Part shown: in pieces, positions 23,801-33,003 of the stretch
Numbering within the stretch: position 1 is the first letter of the stretch
Layout of the letters: every line of letters begins with the position of its first letter
Assembly: GCA_033439295.1 (NCBI GenBank)
Contig: JAVTLE010000021.1
Coordinates: 3,348,009 to 3,412,008 of the forward strand
Length of the DNA: 64,000 nt
Source: Deuterostichococcus epilithicus
Taxonomy: Eukaryota > Chlorophyta > Trebouxiophyceae > Prasiolales > Stichococcaceae
Direction of reading: 5' to 3'
Made by a program: the position numbers and the translations under genes
The notes under the pieces: model-generated
Told to the model about the DNA's origin: nothing
Databases searched by the model: none
The model's input: the letters and a program-made list of their open reading frames with translations, nothing else

Positions 23801-26800
23801 CGCCGCCACCACCGCCTGCAGCGTCCAGACGCAAACTCAAGGCTCAGCTACCCCATGCCGTGAGACTCAGCCACCATGCCGCCAGGTCGCCGACGCTCTC
23901 TCCTTGACCGGAATTGCAGTCACCACACTGGCCGTACGCCCGCATCGGGTCCGCATCCTGCCAGGGGGCGCAGCTGCACCGACTCGACATCCGCCAACGC
24001 AACAACAGCCTGCGCTTCTCGAGCGAGGATGCTGTGGCGCAGCGCCGCGGCGCAGGCAGGCTGGCGTCGGGGCGGTCAAGACCGCATTCGACGAGAGGCG
24101 CCACAGAGCCGGCTTGTGGCGGAGGCGCGACGGCTGCAGAGTCCCCCGACTCTGGGCGTCTGCAGCCGGCCTGGGACATGAGGGAGCTAGTGTGGACTGA
24201 GCAGCAGGAGTCGCCCTGGCTGAGCCCGAACGATCGCGGTCGGAGACGACGACATAGGCTGCGGCGCGGCGGATGTCGCTGTGCTTTCAACTCCTCGCCC
24301 GGGCTGGTTGCACAGCGCCCTGCCGTGAGGTGTCAGCACAGGCCTTGCGGAGCTCTGTGCCGCCTCGGCGATGCCGTACGCCTTGCCAAGCGGCGCGGCG
24401 CGTCCGATGTGACTCAGCGCCGCAGACTGTGGCGCTGGAACGTTCAGAAACCTGCTGCTGCTTCACAAGCGCGTCTGCAGCGCTATCTCGTCAATACCCG
24501 CCCAACCGAGCCTCTGCACCTGTTGCTCCCCTGAATTTGTTAAATCTGCTGTTGCTTCCATTCAGACACCCTAAACCCTCAAGCACCCACCTGCAGCGCG
24601 GACTCGTCGGTGCCCACCACCTCCTGCTCCACCAGCAGCACGTCCAGCCCCGCCGGCACCGGCACCTGTGTGCAGGTGCAGCACACACGAGCTGGCACGC
24701 CGTTGGAGGGCGCCCCACGGCAACCCTGGGCATTGTCCTTTGCAAGCACGTGCCAGCCCCTAGGTTGCAGGCCCGCATGGCCTGAGACCCAAACCCTAAA
24801 ACCTGCGAGCCGGAGCCCCGCCGGCAGGCAGGTCGCCCCCCAGAGACGAAGCCCAGGTCGACGTTCCGGCCCGCCCGCATGACGCCTCGTCCGAACTCGG
24901 ACGCAATAAATCGTGCCCACACTCGGATGCAGCCGCCGCTGCCGTCCCTAAAACCCAAACCCAAACCCTAAAACCGCGCACCTGACGCCGCGCTATGAGG
25001 CGCAGCAGCGTGGACTTGCCCATGCCGTTGGGGCCAACGAGGCCGTAGCGGCGCCCCGCGGCGATCGTCACGTCCGTGTTCTCCAGCAGCATCTTGCCCT
25101 TCGCGCGCACCGTCATGTTGTGCACCTGCGCGCGGGGTCCAGGGCTCCTCAACCTGTCGGTCGCAACCTGCCGGATGCCCCGGGCTGCCACAGGCTGACG
25201 CTGTGGCCTTGGGGGCTGGAGTGCGGGCGCCCGCACAGGCAGGCCTGTGACGCGCCCCGCCAGGGGCGGCTGGTTTCGTGCAGCGGGGGCCGCAGGCGCT
25301 GCACCGCAAGCCCCGCCTCAGAGGGGCAGCCACCGTGCTCCTGCTGCCGGGTGGGCGCACGCCAGACGTGGACGTGGCCTGGCTCTCCGGACCGTGATCC
25401 GAGGCCCCTGCGAGCGGCACCTTTATGTCGGTGGCGGACACCACGGAGTCGGCGGCGTCGCCGCCGGCGCCCTGCTGCTCGAAGGACACGTCGAAGACGT
25501 TGTCGTCGTCGCGGAGGGCCTCCGCCTTGGCGCGCGCCGCCGTCTCGTTCTGCTTCCGCGTCTTCTCGTTGATCTTCTTCTTCTCCTTGTCCGTCATCTG
25601 GGCAAGGGAAGTGAAAGTCTTTCATTCCCTTTGATGTGGGCGCGGCAGCAAGGACCAGCATGAGGAGGCCGGCAGCGGGTGAGTGACCTGACATGGCAGG
25701 CCTGCTTCCTGGGCTTGTCTGCTGATCCTCAGCGGCTTGTCAGTCATCTGGACGGGATAACGGCAGAAAGCCACCGCCAGCATGTCATCTGCGACCGGCC
25801 GGCACGTCCAGATGGCTGAAAAGTTGAACTGGACCGAAGAGATCGCAGATGACATGCTGGCAGCGGCTCCTTGATTGACAAGCCAGCCCCAGCGCAGGTT
25901 TGGGTCCAGCCATGCGCGACCGCAGTGAAGCAACTGCGAGCCCTGGGATTGCTGCCACGCGACCAGCCGGCAGTGGCATGGCCATGTTGCGACATGGGCC
26001 CTGGAGCGAGGTGGGGCGACTGCCACGTGCCCCTATCCGTCAAACGGCGCGCCAATTCGGTTGCGTGTCCATGGCAAAAGCCGCCGGGTGCACGGTCGTT
26101 TGCTGCGTCCTTGCACAGCGGGCAATTCCTGCTGCCGTGACCACGAACATGGACACGAAACCCCTGGCAAGCGACTCACCCGGACTTTGGCCTCCAGATG
26201 GCCCTCCTCCAGCTCCTCTGCCACGAAGCCGTGGTGCCGCTCCTCATCATCATCCGTCTCGCTCTCCGATGGCAGGTCCATGTCCTGTGACAGACGCACG
26301 CAACCGGTTTGATGGTGCACCCCAGATATCACCTGCGCAGCGGAACTTTTCACCGCTGCTTAGCCAATGGCAGACACGCTGCTGGCGCTGTGCCGCTGCT
26401 GGCGGCCGTCTGGAGCTGCTTGCCTGTGCATCCGAGGTGCGCGCCTTTTGCAGCGGGCGCTCGTGACAAACAAACCGTTGCTCTGCACATGGGCTGACCG
26501 CGGCGCGTCCTTCACCACCTAGGTCGCCTCTTTCCGAGGCGCCAAGGCGAGTCGAGCTCTAGCTGCCCAGTGCTTGCCCTCTGGTGATTTTGCTGCGCCC
26601 CCACTGCCTCCTCGACGCCGACCCCGTGCGGGTCTTCGCCATTGCCGTTGATGAGCCAGATGCAGAGGGTTTGTCGTCCACCCAGCGCAGGACATTCCCA
26701 CCTGCAGATAGCTGCCCTTGGCCTTGCGCTCCGCCTCAGCCGCCTTGGCCCGTTTCAGCTCAGCCTTTGCGGCACGTGCTTGCCCTTCCGACAGCTCCTC

Positions 26801-27301
26801 TGCAGTCGCTGCTGCAGCCTTGCCGCCGGCCTCCTTCTTGCTCTTGCTCTTGGTCGGGTCTGCGCGTTGCAGGCGGTGTGGCTTTCCACATGGGGAGGTG
26901 GCAGAGCGTCGCATGGCGCTGTCATGACACAAACGCTAGACGCGGGATGTGCAGTAGTCAGAGTCCAGAGCCGACGCTAGCTGAGAATCTTAGAGCGCAG
27001 CGCAGCACGCAGTTGTGTCAGATTGGACAGACGCCCAGGCTGCAAGGCGCGGCACACGGCGCACATATGGTCCTCTTTGCACATGTCGAATTCGACGCTT
27101 CAGCAACCATCCAGGCGGCGCACCCTTAATCTTGGAAGACTTGCTGGCGCCGTCCTTGGCGGCAGGCTTGTCCTTTGAGGACACCTTCTTCTTCTCCACA
27201 TCCTTGTCTTTCGGCTTTTTCTCCCTTTTGTCAGCTTTCTCGGCTGCAGCCGAAGCCGACTTCTTCTTCTTGTCCTCTGAGGGCTTTTCCTTGGGCGCCA
27301 T
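17857..27301 (-). CDS. ABC-F ATPase, GCN20/ABCF4-like
   Basis: Eighteen exons on the minus strand join in phase to 825 codons: 27301-27124, 26859-26702, 26284-26180, 25597-25421, 25125-24982, 24665-24591, 23815-23485, 23234-23091, 22675-22546, 21928-21808, 21373-21251, 20983-20864, 20559-20487, 20218-20085, 19586-19496, 19105-19011, 18567-18463 and 18030-17857 (TAG). A Lys-rich start ([14 protein letters not shown]) and an acidic [15 protein letters not shown] segment precede two ABC cassettes. Cassette 1: [45 protein letters not shown]. Cassette 2: [42 protein letters not shown]. There are no membrane segments. Domain order and linker match plant ABCF4, a soluble class thought to act on ribosomes and, in yeast GCN20, in eIF2-kinase control. 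The Lys-rich N-terminus fits ribosome contact (inference). The last three exons lie in the duplicated segment. Confidence 0.95.
21961..22376 (-). repeat. decayed copies of ABC-F exon 10 inside intron 9
   Basis: Exon 10 (21928-21808, minus) begins [20 protein letters not shown]. The adjoining intron carries relatives of its first part: 22050 to 21966 minus ([20 protein letters not shown]), 22121-22155 on the plus strand and so inverted ([11 protein letters not shown]), 22210-22181 minus ([10 protein letters not shown]) and 22376-22350 minus (CTFEQLL). None keeps the full exon. The nearest copy also preserves flanking sequence (GAGGCTGTCAGAGA against AAGGCTGTCGGAGA). Confidence 0.75.
25776..25861. 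repeat. 19-bp perfect inverted repeat (hairpin) in an ABC-F intron
   Basis: GCCAGCATGTCATCTGCGA at 25776-25794 is the exact reverse complement of 25843-25861, with a 48-base loop. Pairing extends imperfectly beyond both ends (AGCCACC against GGTCCAGT and AGCGGCT neighbourhoods). The hairpin lies in the intron between exons 26284-26180 and 25597-25421. Confidence 0.9.
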
Positions 27302-27639
27302 AGCGGCTGCCTTTGATGTTCGCTGTGCTCCGTAACTTCACCCGATGCCTCGAGGATGCAGACCTGGGACTAGCTGCACAAGTCTCCTCCGATGCTGAAA
27401 CTTGGCAGAGTGCTGAACAGTGACGCACACTGCGCGTTGCAAATGATACCGGTAATGTCAGGCCGCAGCCTGTTATGTGCGCGCGCCATCGAGGCGCATG
27501 CATGCGGTGGCAGGTGGCTAGGCTAAACCCTGCCAGCACCATGATCGGACATTCGGACGAGCATGTCACATGCACAACACACGTCGAGCCCTCAGGTTGA
27601 AGTTCGTGCCACCGCCCGACAGTATGTGCTTCATTGCAG
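27302..27639. promoter_or_regulatory. ABC-F upstream region, bounded by the duplication
   Basis: About 340 bases separate the ABC-F start codon (27301, minus) from the edge of the right duplication arm near 27640. The native promoter must be here or must now extend into duplicated DNA. No core element was identified with confidence. Confidence 0.5.
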
Positions 27640-28008
27640 CATATCCTAACACCCTACACCCTGAAAGCCTATGCGTCTTCTGCAGCCCGGCCTGACCCTG
27701 CAGGCTTCGGCTTGCGGCGGTCCGATGCCGGTGCTGCGCCGCCCTGTCGACACAGCCAGCTGATCAGTCGAGTCGCGAGCTGCGCTGTGGACCGGCGCCG
27801 GCGCCGCGCGGAGCAGCCGCACCAGCTGCCCCAGCGCCGCTGCGTGTGCGCTCTGGCGACCGTGCACACCGCTCGGACGGGCACTGCACGTCGCCTCCGC
27901 CTCTTGTGGAGGCCAAGCCCCTGCAGGCTGCGGGCCACGACTCAGTGTCCGCGTGGGAACTCAACAAGCTGCCGGCCCCTGACTCCCCAACACACTCTGG
28001 GCGTGCAG

Positions 28009-29212
28009 GCGGGCAAGAAGCTCGAGTGGTGTTCACCGCCATCTGCCTCAGCAAGCCCCGCGTCCTGCTGCTGGACGAGCCCACCAACCACCTGGACATG
28101 CAGGTACCGCCAACCGCCTTTTGATCGTTTTTGCCCTTCCCCTCTGCTGCACTGCCTGCAGCAGGAGACCTTGCAGGATCAGACGCAGGTGCAGGGTTCC
28201 GTGGTGACAGGCGGCACCCGCTCGCTGCGGGTTTTTTGCTGTCGGCCCCGCACCTACGCCTTCATGTGCGGGCTTTAGTCTAGGGGCTTCGCCATCCAAG
28301 CAGTGCGGCCGCCTCTCTGGCGCATGCGGGTGCTTGCGAGCACAGCCGCCGCCGCGGCAACACCACCGAGCAAACCGCAGCATGCTGATGTGTTTCCCAC
28401 TCAGGCTTGTGCCGGAGCCTGCTGTGCCACCAGCTGACGACAACCTGTTTTGAAGACCAGATACTTCAATCGTTGTTTCACCCTCGATGATGCGCAGTCC
28501 ATTGACGCGCTGTCCGACGCGCCGGAGGCGTTTGAGGGCGGCGTTGTCATCATCAGCCATGACGTGCAGCTGATGTCGCGCGTGTGCGACGAGGCCTCTG
28601 AGGTGCTTCCCCCTTCCGCAGTTTCTGGCAGAATTTTCGCATGATTGAAGGGGTGCTGCTGGGCCTCGTTGCAAGCCACTTGTGTAGCCGCGGCCGAGAA
28701 CTGGGCCTTGCACTCCCTTGTACGATGACACATCATAATTGCCAGCCTTACGACGTGAGCTCCTGTGCGCACAGGGTGTCTCGACCGATGGTCGATGCCA
28801 AAGGTAGAGCTTCTTGCATCAACTGGCTTCCTCAGGGCTGTCTCACATCAGTCAGCTTCATGCGCATAAATGTCGGCGTTTGGGGAACCCACCACTTACC
28901 CGCTGGCTCCATGCCCCCTGGCGTGGGTCGTGGACGAGGACCAATCGAAGCGTACATCGGTCACTTCGAGGAGTGTTCAGGCTGCATGACCCTAAAACTG
29001 ACATTCTCAGACAATTTCCGCCCTTCTCAACAGGTGTGGGTGGTCGACGAGGGCCACACCGAGTGCTACAACGGCTACTTCGAGGACTTCCGGAACGAGC
29101 TTCACAGGAGATTGCGGAGGAGCTGAACGAGGAGGAGTGCCAGGCGGCCGCCAAGGCGGCGGCCCGCTCCGCCGCCAAGACGGCTGCTGGGGCCGGCAGC
29201 AAGCGGACGTAG
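28009..29212 (+). pseudogene. inverted partial copy of ABC-F exons 16-18
   Basis: Three pseudo-exons: 28009-28103 ([20 protein letters not shown], then [12 protein letters not shown]), 28498-28602 ([19 protein letters not shown], then SHDVQLMSRVCDEASE) and 29034 onward ([19 protein letters not shown], then RNELH). Exons 16 and 17 stay open with splice sites intact. In exon 18 the functional AACGAGCTCCACAAGGAG has become AACGAGCTTCACAGGAG, losing one base, so the frame runs into TGA near 29124 instead of reaching the ancestral end at 29212. There is no Walker A or first cassette and no start codon, so it cannot make an ABC-F protein. It could still be transcribed or act as a gene-conversion donor for the true exons. 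Confidence 0.85.
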
Positions 29213-29910
29213 CCAGGGTCTGATGACCCGTTGCTGCCAAAGGCCTCGCAAAGGGTGGATGCAAGTAGCATGGCGGTGGGCCATGCTGTGTCATAGACTC
29301 TGTCTGACTTGGGGACGGTGTAACTAGGCTGTCCAGTCGTCCCAGAGGGACTTCGGCACAATCACTGGCATGGGAATTTGAATGCGTGCGGGGACAGATA
29401 GAATGCCTGGTTGTGACTGCCGGAGTGCCTGCTAAAAAGTGGCTTTCTTCTGCTTCACACTGCTTCACAAAATTGATTCACCTCCTGAAAGGGCACACCA
29501 TGCCTCACTGCAACCGCAGCTACACATCTGCATGCACATATTTAACCACTAGGTATAATGTATGAACATTAGTTCCGTCTTCCAAAGCTGAATCAAGCTG
29601 CCTATCTGAACAGAACAATATGCCGCTTGTTACAGAGGCGACAAAAACACAAACGCTGAAATTCTAACCTAGTGATCAGTCGCTCCTACAGCTACTGCTT
29701 GAAAGCCCGAGCTAGACCATGATGGCTGCGGATGATGGCTCCAGAGGATGTCCAGAGTACGGCTCCGCCGCGGGATTCAAATTGCACATAGCCGGCCCGG
29801 GCCAGCTGCCAGCTAAAACTCCTGTTGGTCAAGAGACAAAATTGCAGTTAGACAACGGATGAGAAGGGTGACTATATGCTAACAATGTAGCGGCCAGCAA
29901 ATCGTTTACC
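29213..29910. other. spacer inside the right duplication arm
   Basis: No exon seen. Segments resemble 17115-17856 in inverted orientation (for example near 29645-29660, the complement of the CAGCGTTTGTG block). The stretch around 29520-29700 is AT-richer than the coding DNA nearby. Confidence 0.6.
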
Positions 29911-30733
29911 TTAGCGGCGCATCACGGCGGCACATCCTAGGCGCGTGTCTGCCGCCTCCTCGCAGCACGCCGCCTCCTCGGCCGCCACGTCCTGCAGGGA
30001 AGGCTCACTGCTGGGGGCAGACCCGCAACCGGCACACAAGGAACGAGCACTGCCCATGCTGCCAGCAGACCAGCATGCAAAATTGCGCAGTCCTGGGGAC
30101 CTGCCATCACTCACCATCAGCCATCACTCACCATCAACCGAGCTGTTTGCCGCAGATGGCTGCGTCGCTGCACACAGGCAAACCTGCTGTCAGGATCCTC
30201 CCAAACGTTCGACAGACTTCATGTGGCACGAAGTCACCGAAGGAGTAGGCTAAAGGAGTAGGCTAAAAACCAATTTCAGCACCTCGGCCGCCGCCGGCCG
30301 CATCGGCCCCAGTACGAAGTCACGGCATCGGCCAAGGAACCTGCCAGGGATGAAGAGAAACTGATGCAGATTTCGCCGGGCAAAGCAAGGAACGTGGTGG
30401 TCAGCAAAGGCGCAGGCAGCAGAATGTGGGAGCGCAGAGATGCAACGGTAAAGCAGCAGATGGTTACCGGGGACCCTCGACGGGGAACCCCTGCTCCATG
30501 GCGGACGTGATGTAGTCAGCTGTCTGCGCCAGGGAGGCGCCGTGTCGCTGGACGTCTGTAGCCAGCTGCTCGACGGCAGCGCGGATGCGCGGCATCTCCG
30601 CAGTGGCCGCATTGGCAGTGTCGTTGAATCTTCTCATTTGAGCGACGGCCTGGCCTGCAATCGCCACAAGACATGCAGCTGCAGTAGTGCCCCCCACCGC
30701 GCATGCGCCCATGACAAATGTGGGTGACGCCAT
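29911..30733 (-). CDS. small single-span membrane protein (intact copy)
   Basis: Four exons on the minus strand join in phase to 150 codons: 30733-30468, 30340-30271, 30167-30132 and 29991-29911 (TAA). It begins MASPTFVMGACAVGGTTAAA, giving a hydrophobic helix over about residues 5-30, then a long amphipathic helical part (AQMRRFNDTANAATAEMP, LATDVQRHGASLAQTADYIT) and the block GRCRDFVLGPMRP shared with the left copy. The layout of one N-terminal membrane helix plus a heptad-like helix recalls bacterial DUF948-type proteins, but I do not claim membership. Location could be a plastid or mitochondrial membrane. Its partner at 16214 is broken, so this copy presumably carries the function. Confidence 0.75.
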
Positions 30734-31235
30734 TTTCTGACGCAGATGATGTGCTGTGTAACTTTGGAATGAGGAGCCGGTTCTCTGGCCCTCCCGGGGT
30801 GAGGGTCCCTGCCTCCTGCGCTCCTGCCTGTTCAGGCTAATCATCAGCTAATCTTAACCTTGTCCATATATAGATATATTCCTTCGCTAGGGGCTGTATA
30901 AGCACACGCAGGGCAGGTCCCCTGTTTACCATGATTTTGCGAGCAATTCGAAACCATCTCATGCATGCAACACACAAGGAGCATCGAGAATGACGTCCGT
31001 GCCACGGTCCAGACAGTATCTGCTCACTGCTGCACACTCATGTGGTGCGCCATATCGGCGCAGATGGAGTCAAATTCAGCACCGGCCAACAAAACGTTTG
31101 GTCAGTTGTTTGAAGATTGCACCTGCAGCTTCAAAACCACCTCCTCTTAGGAGCGTTATGTTTTCCGGTCCGTCATCCCGTCACCAACCGATCTTGAAGT
31201 GCCGCTCGCCCCCGTCGCACCTGTAGCGCGCCTGC
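30734..31235. other. spacer and upstream region of the small membrane-protein gene
   Basis: The first 170 bases are shared with the left arm (AGAGAACCGGCTCCTC type block and GGAATATAT), so promoter-proximal sequence was duplicated too. The remainder is unique and shows no exon. Confidence 0.55.
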
Positions 31236-32421
31236 TCAGCGAGGCTTTTGGGACACGTCCTTCGTCGTGATCTCACTGGGGACGTTGTCGACCGTCAGCA
31301 ACTCCGGCTGCGCAGTGGCGACGTGCGCCAAAACACCCAGGGCTCCACCCACAGCGGCGCCGCCCAGCAAGATTCCGGGGGAGGTGCCTACCGACGCTGC
31401 CGCCGCTGCAGCACCCAGAGCGGCGCCCACCTGCATCGTCAGGCAATTGCAGACTTGTTCGACGTAGGAGGTCTGGTGCTCGAATGCAGTGGTCCAGGCT
31501 CCGCCTCCAACCCAGGTCTGCGTCGCTGCCGTTCAGCAGCCGCACAAAGGCACCCAGCACAGGACTTGCACGAAGTGCTGCTCTGCACCATGTCGGTAGC
31601 CTCAGAGCTTGCAGCACCTGTGCAAAGCGGTCCGTGCGATTCTGCCCCTCGTTCCAGTAGATGCGGTATGCACGGTCCTGTATGCCCTCCTGGGTGTCGA
31701 CAACATGGTTTTAATCAAAATTGAAATCTGTGTTACAATGACAGGAGCAATTCAGAACCCTCGGGCGCTTCGGTCACCGACGTTGCACTTCTACGCACAT
31801 GTTACACCAGCACATTTGCTCAACAGAAGTCAGACGGACGGAGCAGAATCAAACCTCATCAATCGGCTTGAACGCGATCATCGCGGCCGTCAAGACGCCT
31901 GGGCAATGGCACGGCAGCACCTTCAGCGACATGCTTAGTCCAAAGGATGCAGGCCACCCAGCATGCTGGTACACGAGGCATCCATGGCGCAGAAATCAAG
32001 CCTTCCGGCTGCACCGGCAAGGGTCAGTCGCATCTCTTGTGCCACTGACCAGCTGCCCAGTGCCGCAACATCAAGGAAGTGCGCAGCGCATGCACATACT
32101 GACTGGTGCTTGGCACCAAGCTACATGCTGGAAGGGTTGCAGATCCATGCACACTCTTCAATTCTGACATGCAGCAATAGATCTTGTCTCCTCACCCGTG
32201 CCAATTGCGCCGTATGCCGCACTCCTTCCCACGGTGCGCAGCGCAGTGGGCAGGAATGCCGCGTTCACCGCCTGCATCCGCTTTCCGCGCCGTCTGTAGG
32301 CCATTGGCACCACCATGCCCAGACCAACGACTCCGCCAGCTTGGAAGCCCTTCTGCACGACGTGCGAATAAAGCCTGGCCGTGGAGTGCTCGAGCGCTGC
32401 CTTGTCCTCCGCCTCTGACAT
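31236..32421 (-). CDS. small glycine/alanine-rich membrane protein, unknown
   Basis: Four exons on the minus strand join in phase: 32421-32196, 31898-31855, 31677-31618 and 31430-31236, giving 174 codons. It starts MSEAEDKAALEHSTARLYSH and has a hydrophobic stretch GGVVGLGMVVPMAYRRRG ending in a basic cluster, a short GVLTAAMIAFKPIDE, the soluble block DRAYRIYWNEGQNRTDRFAQ, and a Gly/Ala-rich probable membrane hairpin (GAALGAAAAAASVG and LLGGAAVGGALGVLAHVATA). The pattern fits a small organelle membrane protein. I recognise no family. All four junctions have standard splice sites and keep frame, which supports the model. Confidence 0.75.
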
Positions 32422-33003
32422 CGCTGCAAATACAGCGTTGCGCAGCTCAAAGATCAGCGGCAGAGTCTGTACGACGTCAGCTTGGCGTCGGGAGGGCTTT
32501 CGTGCTTCTGGTGGCCAAGCTCTAGATCACAACATCTGCAACCTCCTCGACACGAATTGAGGTGCGCGTCTACGCGATACCCGTCTGAACTGTCTGATTC
32601 TGATCAACCCTCACGACGAGTGGGTTGGGCTGGTTGTGACACGGATCCTCTAGCTAAAATCTAACTAGAAAAGCGCGCGGCAACCCTCCGACACGCCGTG
32701 TTGTTGATCCAGATGTCGCACGGTCAATTCCTGGTCATAATATTTGCAGGCAACGGCGCAGCTTGCTTGCTATCGGTCTCACACACTTGTGCACCTGCCA
32801 CATCAGCGCAGCATTGGATTTTGTGCGGAACACGTGAACATCATGACTTCTTGGCCTTCTTCAACGAGAGTCTGCAATCCACATGGCGTCAATCATCAGT
32901 CACCATTACGATTAGGGGTCAGAGGATGGTCCTGCAGCAGTCGTAGCTGTGCCATGCATGAGCCTTGCAGCCGTGCAGCTGCCGGCATGGGGGTGAAACA
33001 CCC
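32422..33003. other. spacer between the small membrane-protein and LRR genes
   Basis: Upstream region of the gene starting at 32421 and 3' region of the LRR gene ending at 33004. Both genes lie on the minus strand. No exon seen. The strand-overlapping open frames here have no recognisable content. Confidence 0.55.

Larger units (their letters stand above)
27640..30900 (-). repeat. right arm of the inverted segmental duplication
   Basis: Inverted relative of 16050-19475. It starts in sequence matching the ABC-F intron below exon 15 (CACCCTGAAAGCC against GGCTTTCAGGGTG near 19461), then carries pseudo-exons 16-18, the spacer, the small membrane-protein gene with its introns, and about 170 bases upstream of its start, where similarity fades near 30900. 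Copied exons keep identical lengths (95 and 105 bases). Confidence 0.85.

Noticed and set aside
27634-28278. 214-codon plus-strand frame ending in ABC-F-like sequence
   Set aside because: It is partly the wrong frame of the pseudo-exon at 28009-28103 plus intron. The region is better described as an inverted partial copy of ABC-F.
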